Assembly: GCF_003386095.1 (NCBI RefSeq)
Contig: NZ_QREG01000005.1
Span: 146,948 to 210,947, forward strand
Length of the DNA stretch: 64,000 nucleotides
Origin: Marinoscillum furvescens DSM 4134
GTDB lineage: Bacteria; Bacteroidota; Bacteroidia; Cytophagales; Cyclobacteriaceae
Direction of reading: 5' to 3'
Position numbers and translations under genes: made by a program. This document shows positions 9,290-18,758 of this stretch, in pieces. A model generated the notes under the pieces. The model searched no databases, was not told the origin of the DNA, and saw only the letters and a program-made list of their open reading frames with translations. The number at the start of each line of letters is the position of its first letter. The stretch's first letter is position 1.

Positions 9290-10417
9290 CTAGGTGTCAT
9301 AGAAGAGTCTCCAGGTAATTTCGTCAGCGATCATGAATCCTTCTGACGTCAACCGGATATTGTTATTGGTTTTTGTGAGTAATCCGCGCGTAGCAAAGTC
9401 TGACAGCAACGCCTTATAGTCATCATACAGATGTTTGCCAAATTGCTCTTTGATTATGTTCAGGTCTATTCCCTTGTTGGTTCGCAGGCCTGTAAACAAA
9501 TATTCATTCAGCTTGTCCAGATCAGAAAGTTGCTCCCATTCTATCGGTAGCTGATCGGAGCGTATCGCACGCATGTAGGTCTGATTATTGCTAATGTTGG
9601 CGCCGCGTGCTTTGCCATTATAGGAGTGCGCCCCGGGACCTATTCCCAGATACGGGGCACCTTGCCAGTAGCTGGTATTGTGCCGAGAGTGATAGCCGGG
9701 CTTGGCAAAGTTGGAAACTTCATAATGGTCGTAACCTGCATTTGAAAGCACTTCTATAGCCAGCCTGTACTGGTCTGCGGCTTTTACTTCCGGCACTTCA
9801 TCAAGTTTGCCCAGAGTCTGCCACTTTCCAAAAACGGTGCGCTCTTCTATAGTAAGGCCATATAATGAAATATGTCTGGGAGAAAAGAGCAACAATCGCT
9901 GCAGGTCTTTTGCCCAATGATCCAGGTCAGTGCCCGGTAGTGCGTACATCAGGTCAGCCGAAATGTTTGTAAACCCGGCATCTTTGGCGAGCTTAAGACA
10001 AGAGGCAGCCTCACTGGAGTCATGTGCACGATTGCAGTACTTCAGGCTATCGTCATCAAATGACTGAATTCCAATGCTCAGCCGGTTGATGCCTGATTCT
10101 TTTAGCATGCTCAGCTTTTCCTGGTCTAGATCATCGGGGTTGGCTTCCAGTGTGATCTCTGCTTTGGGTGCTATCTCAAAGTACGAACGCAAGGCACTGA
10201 ATATGGCCTCAAGCTCGTTTGCAGCTAGTAGCGAGGGCGTACCTCCACCAAAATATATGGATGTAATAGGCTCGGAAATTTCACCGTGCCTGATCTCCAC
10301 CTCCTGGCAAAGGGCAGCTATCATCTCACTTTTGTAGTTTAGTTGGGTGCTAAAGTGAAAGTTGCAATAATGACAAGCCTGTTTGCAGAAGGGTATATGT
10401 AGGTAGATGCCGGCCAA
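9290..10417 (-). CDS. hemW: HemW, radical-SAM heme chaperone (HemN-like)
   Basis: The N-terminus MAGIYLHIPFCKQACHYCNF carries the radical-SAM cluster cysteines at 11, 15 and 18 (CxxxCxxC), followed by SIYFGGGTPSLL and a C-terminal HemN-type domain. HemW proteins bind heme and an iron-sulfur cluster and deliver heme to respiratory enzymes; they resemble but are not coproporphyrinogen oxidases. I set the TTG at 10417 as the start because it gives the usual N-terminus, and because the alternative TTG at 10438 falls inside a -7 promoter element (10436-10443). hemD, also in tetrapyrrole synthesis, lies 2.8 kb away on the other strand. Confidence 0.9.
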   Translation of the reverse strand: MAGIYLHIPFCKQACHYCNFHFSTQLNYKSEMIAALCQEVEIRHGEISEPITSIYFGGGTPSLLAANELEAIFSALRSYFEIAPKAEITLEANPDDLDQEKLSMLKESGINRLSIGIQSFDDDSLKYCNRAHDSSEAASCLKLAKDAGFTNISADLMYALPGTDLDHWAKDLQRLLLFSPRHISLYGLTIEERTVFGKWQTLGKLDEVPEVKAADQYRLAIEVLSNAGYDHYEVSNFAKPGYHSRHNTSYWQGAPYLGIGPGAHSYNGKARGANISNNQTYMRAIRSDQLPIEWEQLSDLDKLNEYLFTGLRTNKGIDLNIIKEQFGKHLYDDYKALLSDFATRGLLTKTNNNIRLTSEGFMIADEITWRLFYDT

Positions 10418-10435
10418 AGTCTTTGTTTTAATTTG

Positions 10436-10443
10436 CAAAACTA
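10436..10443 (-). promoter_or_regulatory. -7 promoter element for hemW
   Basis: TAGTTTTG on the minus strand matches the Bacteroidota -7 consensus TAnnTTTG. No good TTTG is found 19-21 bp upstream. Transcription would start near 10429, about 12 nt before the hemW start chosen here. Confidence 0.45.
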
Positions 10444-10461
10444 CACGCTAAACACACACAC

Positions 10462-12105
10462 TTGAAGAAGAGTGCATTTTATATCGCATTGCTCATTTGC
10501 GCATCGTTTGTCGGTGCTCAGCCGGACACACTCGTGTTGGTCGTTGGCGATCAGGTCAAAACGCAAACCTACCAGCATACGGCTGATCGCAAGCAAATAA
10601 TCCAAAAACAACTATCGTCCCTGTGGATGGAAGGGTATTTGTATTCGGCGATTGCTCGCCAAAGTGCTGATTCGGTGTTTTTTCATACAGGTCAGAACTA
10701 TGACCTAAAAACACTGACTGTGTCAGTATATAATCCCTTCGAAGCAGAATATACTAAGGAACGGGTTTCAGGGAATTTTCGGCAGTATGTCTCCAGGAAA
10801 ATAAAGAGCTATGCAGACAATGGATACCCCTTTGTGAGCCTCCAAAACGATTCAATCGAAATTGTAGATACAGGCTATAGCTTGCATGCCACTCTGTTTC
10901 CCGGGCCCTATATAGCATTTGATTCGTTGGTCCTTAGCGATCCTTCGGTTTACAGCAGATCGTACCTGAGAGTGGTTATGGACATGCCAAAAGGGGGTCC
11001 GTATAATGAATCTAGCTATCAAAAAGCGGCAGCAAAGCTTTCACAACTGCCAGCGGCAGAACTCAATGGTCCACTAGATGTATCATTTGTAAATGGAAAG
11101 GCGACTGTTTATGTAGACCTAAAACCTACCAGGCAAAACAGCTTTGAGGGCGTGGTTGGGCTTTTGCCTCGCCAGTCGGCGGGTGAAAGCCTGGGTATTA
11201 CAGGTTTTTTAGATTTACAATTAGGAAACCTGTTCAAATCAGGGAAATCTTTAGGCTTTAGTTGGAATCGATTCGCTGATCAGTCTCAAAATTTAGAGCT
11301 TGGCTATGACCACCCTTTTCTTTTTCAGTCTCCGGTTACTGTAGGTGTTGACTTTTTATTGTTAAAACAAGACACCACATTTCTCAATCAAAACTGGCAG
11401 GTAGAAGCGGACGTGGGGTTGGGGTTGCAGCGGCTTTATGTAGATTTTACGCGCACTGCAGGTAGCCTAATCAAGCCAGACGCATCTGCTGTGAGGCAAG
11501 GCTTTGCTGATTTTAACAGAAAACTGTACGGCTTTAGACTCCAAAGCCTTTCTTATGATCAGCCCTTTAACCTCTTTAGTAGGTGGGGGTATCAGGTAGG
11601 ATTGGCAGTGGGCTCCAAAAACATAGAAGTAAACCCGGCATTAGACGAAGAGGTTTATGAAGGGATAGACTTAAAAACCTCTCATTTTCAGGCCATTTTT
11701 GGATTTAAGTATCAGTTGCGTAGCAGACGTACTGCGCTGGTGCATGATATCGCAGGCCGATGGATGCAAACTAGCCAGCTGCTGACCAATGAAATGTTTC
11801 GCATAGGTGGATTGAGGTCGCTTCGAGGCTTCAATGAAAAATTTTATTTTGCTGAAGCCTATGTGCTTAGCCGTATGGAAATAAGGCAATATTTCGAGAA
11901 TGAGTCATACTTTATGGCGTTTTACGATCAGGCATTACTAGACCAAAAGGAGCGCTTGTCATTTCCCAGAGGAGTTGGAGTTGGCCTTACTTTAGATACT
12001 TCGTCAGGCTTGTTTACATTTGCCATGGCCGTGGGCATGGCTAAAAATGTCCCCATAGATCCATCTTCAGTCAAAGTTCACATTGGATATATTTCAAAAT
12101 TTTAA
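10462..12105 (+). CDS. BamA/TamA-like outer-membrane barrel protein
   Basis: 547 residues from a TTG start, with a signal peptide (MKKSAFYIALLICASFVGA). Residues ~25-200 contain POTRA-like segments (TLTVSVYNPF, FDSLVLSDPSVYSRSYL). Then comes a barrel whose closing part has RIGGLRSLRGFNEKFYFAE, matching the conserved RGF loop of the Omp85/surface-antigen family. It is shorter than BamA (~800) and is probably a TamA-like or accessory Omp85. Its 3' end overlaps the next gene by 23 bp, suggesting coupled expression. Substrate unknown; the proximity to the type IX cluster is suggestive only. Confidence 0.75.
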   Translation: MKKSAFYIALLICASFVGAQPDTLVLVVGDQVKTQTYQHTADRKQIIQKQLSSLWMEGYLYSAIARQSADSVFFHTGQNYDLKTLTVSVYNPFEAEYTKERVSGNFRQYVSRKIKSYADNGYPFVSLQNDSIEIVDTGYSLHATLFPGPYIAFDSLVLSDPSVYSRSYLRVVMDMPKGGPYNESSYQKAAAKLSQLPAAELNGPLDVSFVNGKATVYVDLKPTRQNSFEGVVGLLPRQSAGESLGITGFLDLQLGNLFKSGKSLGFSWNRFADQSQNLELGYDHPFLFQSPVTVGVDFLLLKQDTTFLNQNWQVEADVGLGLQRLYVDFTRTAGSLIKPDASAVRQGFADFNRKLYGFRLQSLSYDQPFNLFSRWGYQVGLAVGSKNIEVNPALDEEVYEGIDLKTSHFQAIFGFKYQLRSRRTALVHDIAGRWMQTSQLLTNEMFRIGGLRSLRGFNEKFYFAEAYVLSRMEIRQYFENESYFMAFYDQALLDQKERLSFPRGVGVGLTLDTSSGLFTFAMAVGMAKNVPIDPSSVKVHIGYISKF

Positions 12106-13171
12106 AATATTTTTTGGGTTCGTAATTCTGTTCCTCTCGAGCACGTTGTTTGGGCAAACAGATACGCTTGTTTTTCAGGACTTAAGCCATGGATGGTATA
12201 CCATACAGCCCAATGGAGAGCCAAGTAGTAAGGGGGTGCTATCTGCCGAAGTACTGGCCTTTGAGGTTCCTGATGTTTCCAGGCAACTTTTTTTAAGTTC
12301 AAAATTTCCCGTTGACATATGGATCAATGATCAATTATTTTATTCAGCATTTAGCGGAAATATGTATTGGGCTACAGATTTGCTTTTTGAAGGGCCAACG
12401 AATAGTCGCCTTATTGTTTTGTATGGAAGCCCAGGTTTTGCACACCATGTAAAAAGTCATTTGTTAGATGTATTGCAAACCAGCGGTCCATTACTCAAAA
12501 CAGCATCCAGAGATGATGTTTTAAAAGAAGTTTTTACCCTTAAAATCACTATCATTCTCATTTTAATGGGGCTATTTCGTCGCTTTTTCCCAGTGGCATT
12601 TAGTCAGTCGTTTCAAAATCCGCTAGCTTCCAAAGTGCGAAGCCTTAGTGATGAATCATCCTATGACAGCTTTTTCAATCTAGACAATTTATACGCGATA
12701 GGGTTCCTGTCCGTACTCCTTGCTACCGTTACCATTTATATCAATCGTGCTCCTGTACTTTTTTGGGGTGATCATGGGTTTTGGGTTCACACCTTTGACT
12801 GGTTGATGTTTTCTGGGCTGATCGCCATTGCGATCATCATCAAGTTCGGACTGTATCAGCTCCTGGCATTAATATTTAACTTCAGTCACATTCCTAATAT
12901 TCAGGGGCAGGATATGATTCGCTTTTTTATCCTTATTGGATCTATTGCGCTGGGCTTGTCCCTGGTAGACTTTACGTTGTTTGCTCAGACCTCAGAATTC
13001 ATGAAGATATCGGTTGTCATTTTGCTCGTTTTGGCATTGGGAGTTTTTGTACTGGGATTGTTTTTCAAATTGGATAAAATTCTTTCTCATAGAAAACTGA
13101 TGATAATTGCCTACCTTTGCACCACCGAATTTTTGCCCGGATATTTACTGATCACTTGGTTAGTCCGGTAG
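12083..13171 (+). CDS. DUF4271-type multi-pass membrane protein
   Basis: 362 residues from a TTG start that overlaps the barrel gene. A signal-like segment (FGFVILFLSSTLFGQ) is followed by a ~125-residue exported beta-rich part, then a helix (FTLKITIILILMGLFRRFFP) and a C-terminal block of about six membrane segments. The C-terminal block, and its position immediately before hemD, fit the DUF4271 family, often found next to uroporphyrinogen-III synthase in Bacteroidota. No enzymatic motif is seen. A role linked to tetrapyrrole supply or the envelope is a guess from context. Confidence 0.62.
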   Translation: MDIFQNFKIFFGFVILFLSSTLFGQTDTLVFQDLSHGWYTIQPNGEPSSKGVLSAEVLAFEVPDVSRQLFLSSKFPVDIWINDQLFYSAFSGNMYWATDLLFEGPTNSRLIVLYGSPGFAHHVKSHLLDVLQTSGPLLKTASRDDVLKEVFTLKITIILILMGLFRRFFPVAFSQSFQNPLASKVRSLSDESSYDSFFNLDNLYAIGFLSVLLATVTIYINRAPVLFWGDHGFWVHTFDWLMFSGLIAIAIIIKFGLYQLLALIFNFSHIPNIQGQDMIRFFILIGSIALGLSLVDFTLFAQTSEFMKISVVILLVLALGVFVLGLFFKLDKILSHRKLMIIAYLCTTEFLPGYLLITWLVR

Positions 13172-13212
13172 TTGCAAACAGGTAATACCTCGAAAAAGTA
13201 TTTTAGATAGGA

Positions 13213-13998
13213 ATGAGTGAAGAATTGTTAGTAACCGACAAAGAAAGGCTCAACAAAGTATCATCGATACTCGTCTCGCAGCCAGAACCATCTAATCAAA
13301 ACTCCCCGTATCATAAGCTTGCTGAAAAGTATAATCTTAAGATTGACTTTCGCCAGTTTATTGAGATAGACCCGGTGGATGCCAAGGAGTTTAGAAAGCA
13401 GAAGGTAAATATCCTCGATCATACAGCAGTGATCTTCACAAGTAGAAATGCGGTGGATCACTTTTTCCGACTAGCATCGGAGAATAAAGTAGAGATCCCT
13501 ACAGATATGAAGTATTTCTGTATTTCGGAGCAAACTGCAAATTACTTGCAGAAGTATATCGTGATTAGGAAGCGCAAAATTTTCACAGGAGAGCGTACCG
13601 CAGCAGATCTTTTGGAGGTAATAAAAAAACACAAAAAAGAAAAATTCCTTTTTCCGTGTTCAGATATACGAAAGGATGATATTCCTAATTTTCTGAAAGA
13701 AAACGGATGTGAATATTCTGAAGCGATCATCTACCGAACAGTAGCTAGCGATCTTTCAGATTTGGAAAACGTCTACTACGATATCCTGGCATTTTTCAGC
13801 CCTTCTGGGATCAAATCATTGTTTGACAACTTCCCTGATTTCAAACAAAACAAAACGCGGATTGCTGCTTTTGGGCCTACCACAGCCAAAGCAGTGAAGG
13901 ATGCTGGCCTAATTTTAGATATACAGGCACCACTCCCAAATGCCCCTAGTATGACAGGAGCATTGGAGATGTACATAAAAAAAGCCAACAATCTTTAG
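13213..13998 (+). CDS. hemD: Uroporphyrinogen-III synthase
   Basis: 261 residues, the usual HemD length. HemD closes and rearranges hydroxymethylbilane to uroporphyrinogen III, the branch point to heme and other tetrapyrroles. The fold's two alpha/beta domains are visible: TAVIFTSRNAVDHFFRL, FLFPCSDIRKDDIPNFL, AIIYRTV, LAFFSPSGIKSLF and RIAAFGPTTAKAVKDAG. The last two hold the conserved Ser and Thr phosphate-contact segments of the family. The first ~30 residues are longer than in the E. coli enzyme. It lies 41 bp after the DUF4271 gene and 58 bp before porP, which probably has its own promoter. Confidence 0.88.
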   Translation: MSEELLVTDKERLNKVSSILVSQPEPSNQNSPYHKLAEKYNLKIDFRQFIEIDPVDAKEFRKQKVNILDHTAVIFTSRNAVDHFFRLASENKVEIPTDMKYFCISEQTANYLQKYIVIRKRKIFTGERTAADLLEVIKKHKKEKFLFPCSDIRKDDIPNFLKENGCEYSEAIIYRTVASDLSDLENVYYDILAFFSPSGIKSLFDNFPDFKQNKTRIAAFGPTTAKAVKDAGLILDIQAPLPNAPSMTGALEMYIKKANNL

Positions 13999-14017
13999 TA
14001 GAGCATACAAATAAGGG

Positions 14018-14025
14018 TATTTTTG
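14018..14025 (+). promoter_or_regulatory. Candidate promoter for porP-gldKLMN
   Basis: TATTTTTG matches the -7 consensus TAnnTTTG. A TTTA lies 20 bp upstream at 13994-13997, three of four matches to the -33 box. Transcription would begin near 14032, ~25 nt before the porP start. An ATAAGGG at the left edge of the -7 box is repeated inverted as CCCTTAT over the porP start codon. Confidence 0.5.
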
Positions 14026-14056
14026 TTATAGACGATAAGCATCAAAAGATTCCCTT

Positions 14057-15010
14057 ATGAGAAAGTGGTGGCTGTTGATTTTAATGAGTTCGCTTAGCTG
14101 GCAAACATTTGCTCAGAACGATATTTTTTTCGGCCACTACATGTTCAACCCTACTCACTTTAATCCTGCGTGGGCAGGAAGTGAGTCTACGGGATTTGTC
14201 GCAGCACAGCACCGAACTCAGTGGCTGGGCTACGGCACCACCTTTGATGGCAATGGGGGTGCTCCATCATCCCAGCAACTCACTGCCGTAGTACCTATTC
14301 GCAACTTTTTCGTGTCATCTGTAGGTCTCGTAGCGAGTAACGACCAATTAGGAGCACTTAATAATGTGCAGGTACAGCTGCCAGTCTCCTACACCATAGA
14401 GCGACCCAAAAGTACCTGGATACTGGGGTTAGCTCCTGCTATCTACTCACAAACGCTTCGCTTTGATCAGCTAAGATTCAATGATGCATCTGATCCATTA
14501 AACATTGGTAGCAGAGAAACACAGATACAGCCCAACTTGTCAGCTGGAGCATTCTACGAAAACAAAAATGATTTTTTTGTGGGTGTGGGCGCTACTAATC
14601 TGCTGAGACCAGGTTTTGATTTTGGACAGGATAGCCTTACTAATAAACAGGCCATCCACTACTACGCTCATGCAGGAAAAAGCTTTTCCCTGTCCGATGA
14701 AATAGGCTTGACTCCTACTGTATTGGCACGTACCAACCTTGGAAGCTATACTTTTGATATTGGGGCTATAGTTACTTTAAAAGGAAAGGCCTGGACAGGC
14801 ATCTCCTATAGATATGAAGAATCAATAATTTTATTTTTGGGATATAGTTTGCTGGACAACCGCCTTCGGGCCGGGTATTCTTTCGACTATGTCATTCAAA
14901 ATCGAACGGCCAAAGCTGCTACTTCACATGAGTTATTTTTGCGCTATGATCTTCCTGAACTAGTATTTGGCGGGAAAAAAGTAGTCAAAACTCCGAGGTT
15001 CAGTTTCTAG
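14057..15010 (+). CDS. porP: PorP/SprF-family type IX secretion outer-membrane protein
   Basis: 317 residues with a signal peptide (SLSWQTFAQ) and the family opening NDIFFGHYMFNPTHFNPAWAG, followed by barrel strands. PorP/SprF proteins sit in the outer membrane. In SprF the role is to help export a particular adhesin; in Porphyromonas PorP is needed for type IX secretion itself. Its place directly before gldK-L-M-N is the same as in the porPKLMN locus of Porphyromonas gingivalis, which supports the name porP over a stand-alone SprF paralog. Confidence 0.92.
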   Translation: MRKWWLLILMSSLSWQTFAQNDIFFGHYMFNPTHFNPAWAGSESTGFVAAQHRTQWLGYGTTFDGNGGAPSSQQLTAVVPIRNFFVSSVGLVASNDQLGALNNVQVQLPVSYTIERPKSTWILGLAPAIYSQTLRFDQLRFNDASDPLNIGSRETQIQPNLSAGAFYENKNDFFVGVGATNLLRPGFDFGQDSLTNKQAIHYYAHAGKSFSLSDEIGLTPTVLARTNLGSYTFDIGAIVTLKGKAWTGISYRYEESIILFLGYSLLDNRLRAGYSFDYVIQNRTAKAATSHELFLRYDLPELVFGGKKVVKTPRFSF

Positions 15011-15176
15011 GTTTTTGTCCATGTGCCTTTGAAACCGGTCTATCTAAAAAAACCATTATTTGAAGACAATTCTTGGGTTGATTTCAATTAAGGTTATATA
15101 TTTAGGCTGACTAAGTCACAATATTTTTTGATAAAGTTTGTTTAATTTACATACTTGCAAGTTCAAATAAGGTGTT

Positions 15177-16211
15177 ATGAATAATATGCGTGTTATAAAG
15201 TTTTCGACTTTAGCCGTATTCGCTCTTGGTTTGTTGTCACAAAGTTGTGGCTTATTCGGAGGTGGTTCTTCGGATAACGGAGAGCTGATAGGCGTAATGG
15301 ATCGCCAGGGTTGGGAGATGACCCGGCCGTATGGTATGGTAGCTGTTCCTGCCGGTACGTTCCACATGGGACAAGCCGATGAGGATGTGGCAGCTACACA
15401 AATCAACCTGAATAAACAGGTTACTATTGGTGCGTTCTTCATGGATGATACCGAAATCACTAACAACGAGTACAGACAATTCACTCAGGCAATTACTGAA
15501 GGCTCAGAAGTAGATCTCCCAGCAGGGTATTCTATCGCTGACCTGATGCCAGATACAGCTGTTTGGACACGTGACTTTACTCACCACATGGGAGATCCAC
15601 TTGTAGTTTACTACTGGTCTCACCCTGCATTTGATGATTATCCTGTAGTAGGGGTAGATTGGAATGCAGCACAGTACTTCTGTACTTGGAGAACCCAGCA
15701 TCTCAATGAGTACCGTCAGAGCGTTGGCATGCCTATCATGCCAAACTTTAGACTGCCTTCAGAAGCAGAGTGGGAATATGCAGCTCGTGGGGGTAGAGAT
15801 ATGGCCAAGTACCCATGGGGTAACCCCTACATCAGAAACCAAAGAGGTTGTCTGCTGGCTAACTTCAAGCCGGGCAGAGGTAACTACTTCGATGATGGTT
15901 TTGCATACACAGCGGCAGTAGGGACTTATTTCTCTAACGATTACGGCCTGTTTGATATGGCTGGTAATGTGGCAGAGTGGTGTGAAGATGCTTACAACCC
16001 ATCAGCAATGCCATTGGTATGGGATTTGAACCCAACCTATTATGATGACAGAATTGATTACAAAATTGTACGAGGCGGGTCTTGGAAAGATATCGCGTAC
16101 TATTTGGAGACTGGTACCAGGTCTTACGAGCATAGAGACACAGCCAGATCTTCTATTGGTTTTAGATGTGCAATGACTTATCTGGGTCGTTCATCCGGAT
16201 ACGAATTTTAA
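15177..16211 (+). CDS. gldK: GldK/PorK, type IX secretion ring lipoprotein
   Basis: 344 residues. The lipoprotein signal ends SQSC with Cys24 lipidated. The rest is a formylglycine-generating-enzyme-like (SUMF1) fold: AVPAGTFHMG, DDTEITNNEYRQF, PVVGVDWNAAQYFC, RLPSEAEWEYAARGG and GSWKDIAY. In the type IX system GldK and GldN form a large ring on the periplasmic face of the outer membrane; the fold is not used for catalysis. The start could also be the ATG at 15186. A weak promoter-like pair (TTTG at 15127, TACTTG at 15152) precedes it. Confidence 0.96.
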   Translation: MNNMRVIKFSTLAVFALGLLSQSCGLFGGGSSDNGELIGVMDRQGWEMTRPYGMVAVPAGTFHMGQADEDVAATQINLNKQVTIGAFFMDDTEITNNEYRQFTQAITEGSEVDLPAGYSIADLMPDTAVWTRDFTHHMGDPLVVYYWSHPAFDDYPVVGVDWNAAQYFCTWRTQHLNEYRQSVGMPIMPNFRLPSEAEWEYAARGGRDMAKYPWGNPYIRNQRGCLLANFKPGRGNYFDDGFAYTAAVGTYFSNDYGLFDMAGNVAEWCEDAYNPSAMPLVWDLNPTYYDDRIDYKIVRGGSWKDIAYYLETGTRSYEHRDTARSSIGFRCAMTYLGRSSGYEF

Positions 16212-16255
16212 TGAACAACAGGGACTTAAATTACTAACCTAAATATTACAAGAAA

Positions 16256-17065
16256 ATGAGCAAAAAAGGCGGATTCCAAGAGCTTCTCTTTAGTACAATA
16301 ATGCCCAAAATCTATGGTATTGGAGCAGCTATCGTAATTGTAGGGGCGATGTTTAAAATTTCTCACTGGCCAGGAGCTACTGCCATGCTGGTAATTGGTT
16401 TGACCACAGAGGCAGTGATATTCTTCTTAAGTTCTTTTGAGCCTAAGCACAGAGAAATTGACTGGTCTAAAGTATATCCTGAATTGGCGGATGATTATGA
16501 TGGTCCTCCTGCCGCTCCCAGAAAGGTGACTTCAGGAAACAATTCTGGTGTTAGTGCAGGTATGGATAAAATGCTGGCAGATGCCAAAGTAGGACCTGAA
16601 TTGATAAAGAGTTTAGGTGATGGCATGAGAAATCTGGCTGATTCGGCCAAAAAGATGTCTCAATTAGGTGATGCTGCACTCGCGACTAACGAGTATGCTA
16701 AGAATGTAAAGACTGCTTCTAATTCTCTAGTAGAAATGAATAAGTCTTACGCATCATCTATGGAAGCTATGTCAGCAATGGCACAAGCATCAAAAGACAC
16801 TAAAGAATATCATACTCAGGTTCAGAACGTGACCAAATCTTTGGGTGCCTTGAATGCTGTATATGAGATGGAGCTTAAGGATGCTCAGGGTCATGTGAAG
16901 TCTATGAACAAATTCTATTCTAACCTGACTCAAGCCCTGGAAAGCATGGGTGAGGCTGGTAAAGAAACTTCAGCCTTCCAGAAAGAGTTGAACTCACTCA
17001 CAACAAATATTGCTTCCCTAAACAAAGTTTACGGCAATATGCTGAGTGCAATGAAGCAAGGTTAA
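16256..17065 (+). CDS. gldL: GldL, inner-membrane motor protein of gliding/type IX secretion
   Basis: 269 residues. Two membrane helices near residues 16-34 and 41-60 carry a buried glutamate in the second (Glu52 in GLTTEAVIFF). That position corresponds to the conserved Glu of GldL through which proton flow is thought to drive GldM rotation. The cytoplasmic part (75-269) is a long helical coiled coil with repeats such as LGALNAVYEMEL and IASLNKVYGNML. It lies between gldK (44 bp) and gldM (31 bp). Confidence 0.95.
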   Translation: MSKKGGFQELLFSTIMPKIYGIGAAIVIVGAMFKISHWPGATAMLVIGLTTEAVIFFLSSFEPKHREIDWSKVYPELADDYDGPPAAPRKVTSGNNSGVSAGMDKMLADAKVGPELIKSLGDGMRNLADSAKKMSQLGDAALATNEYAKNVKTASNSLVEMNKSYASSMEAMSAMAQASKDTKEYHTQVQNVTKSLGALNAVYEMELKDAQGHVKSMNKFYSNLTQALESMGEAGKETSAFQKELNSLTTNIASLNKVYGNMLSAMKQG

Positions 17066-17096
17066 TTTTCCACTTTAAAGCTTAAATAATCAACAT

Positions 17097-18746
17097 ATGG
17101 CTGGAGGAAAAGAAACACCACGGCAGAAACTTATTGGGATGATGTACTTAGTACTAACAGCACTGTTAGCACTAAACGTCTCCACTACCGTGATCGATAA
17201 ATTCGTATTCCTTGATGACTCTCTAGTTAGAGCCAACAAGGAATCCGAAGAGAGAAATACTCAAATTCTTGAGAGTATTGTAAAGACTGTTGACGATACA
17301 GGAAACAGGCCTGAAGATGCGAAAGTAGTAGAGGTTGCTCAGGAAATCCGCGCCGAAGCTGCACGTGTCATCACAGAACTTAGTGAGCTAAAGGCTACAT
17401 TAGTCGACCTAACTGGAGGTTACGAAGAAGGGCATCAGCCAGAATATAAAGGAGATGCTCGTCACCTAAAAGGTAAGACCGATTACGATAAGGTAGGTCA
17501 CTATATGATGCCTGAAGAAGAAGGTGGAGAAGGACATGGCGCACGACTAAAAGAAGTGCTCAATGGATACGCTGAGTTTGTACGTGAAAAACTCATCGCA
17601 TTAGGTGCAGAAGAAGGAGAGCTTACCTACTTCCGACCCATCGCTTTGGACGCAGACGAGGATCCCATTTATCAAAAGGACCCTAACCAACAAGGAAAGA
17701 GTTTTGCTGCTTTAGCATTTGATAGCTCACCTACTCCGGCGGGTCTTGCTACTATCAGTGAGTTTCAGTCTCGCGTGCTCAACTATGAGACGGGTGCATT
17801 AGACTTCCTTTCTGGTAAAGTAGGTGCTGGTGACCTCAAGTTTGATGTTATCGTACCTATGGTAAAACCTGAGTCTAAGTACGTGGCAGCAGGTACCAAG
17901 TACTCTGCAAAGATGTTTATCGCGGCATCATCTTCGGGAGTAACTCCTACGATGACCTATAACGACAATGAAATTCCTGTTGACGCAAGCGGACAGGGTT
18001 TAGTTGAATTTACAGCAAACGCCAGCAAATTCGATGAGAATGGATTGGCTCGACAAACCTACAAGGCTGCAATTACTATCACGCAACCAGGTGGAAGAGA
18101 CACGACGTTCACTCAGGATATCGAGTATTTCGTTGTAAAACCGACTATACAGATTCAATCACAGTCAGTTCAGGCATTGTATTTGCGTTGTGGAAACAAG
18201 TTGGATGTACAGGTACCTCAGTTGGGTGTAGCCTACAACCCTTCGTTTTCTGCTAGTAACGCACAGACATATACTGGATCTGCTAAAGGTCAGGTTACTA
18301 TCGTACCTACTTCTGTGAAAGAAGTCGAACTGAAAGTTTCAAGTAATGGAAACTTTATTGGTTCGAGAAACTTCGGAGTACGAAGAATACCTGCTCCAGA
18401 GATTAAAGCATATACAGACCAGGGAGAAGTGAATATGAAAACAGGTATTCCTGCAAAAACTCCTCGATTGTATTTAAATGCTATTCCTGATGAAAGTTTC
18501 CAACAATTCCTTCCAGACGATGCTAAATTTAGAGTAGCTGAGGCTCAAATCACATTGGTGTCTGGTGGTATTGGTAGAAGAACAATCACTGTTGGTCAAA
18601 CAGCAAATCTTGGTCAGTTGACCGCTCAGGCAAGAAAAGGTGATCAATTGGTGATTGAGATCAAAAAAGTACAAAGACAAAACTTCAGAAAGGATGTTGA
18701 GAACTTCGGTAACTTCAATCGATTCATCAACATTTCGCTGAATTAA
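17097..18746 (+). CDS. gldM: GldM, periplasm-spanning motor shaft of the type IX system
   Basis: 549 residues. The N-terminus, PRQKLIGMMYLVLTALLALN, holds the single membrane helix that packs inside the GldL pentamer. Four periplasmic domains (D1 helical, D2-D4 beta) follow; VVKPTIQIQSQSVQALYLRC starts the third, and Cys in YLRCGN is the single conserved one. GldM dimers carry torque and reach the GldK-GldN ring. Length matches family members (~510-560). Confidence 0.96.
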   Translation: MAGGKETPRQKLIGMMYLVLTALLALNVSTTVIDKFVFLDDSLVRANKESEERNTQILESIVKTVDDTGNRPEDAKVVEVAQEIRAEAARVITELSELKATLVDLTGGYEEGHQPEYKGDARHLKGKTDYDKVGHYMMPEEEGGEGHGARLKEVLNGYAEFVREKLIALGAEEGELTYFRPIALDADEDPIYQKDPNQQGKSFAALAFDSSPTPAGLATISEFQSRVLNYETGALDFLSGKVGAGDLKFDVIVPMVKPESKYVAAGTKYSAKMFIAASSSGVTPTMTYNDNEIPVDASGQGLVEFTANASKFDENGLARQTYKAAITITQPGGRDTTFTQDIEYFVVKPTIQIQSQSVQALYLRCGNKLDVQVPQLGVAYNPSFSASNAQTYTGSAKGQVTIVPTSVKEVELKVSSNGNFIGSRNFGVRRIPAPEIKAYTDQGEVNMKTGIPAKTPRLYLNAIPDESFQQFLPDDAKFRVAEAQITLVSGGIGRRTITVGQTANLGQLTAQARKGDQLVIEIKKVQRQNFRKDVENFGNFNRFINISLN

Positions 18747-18758
18747 TCAAACAAGGTT

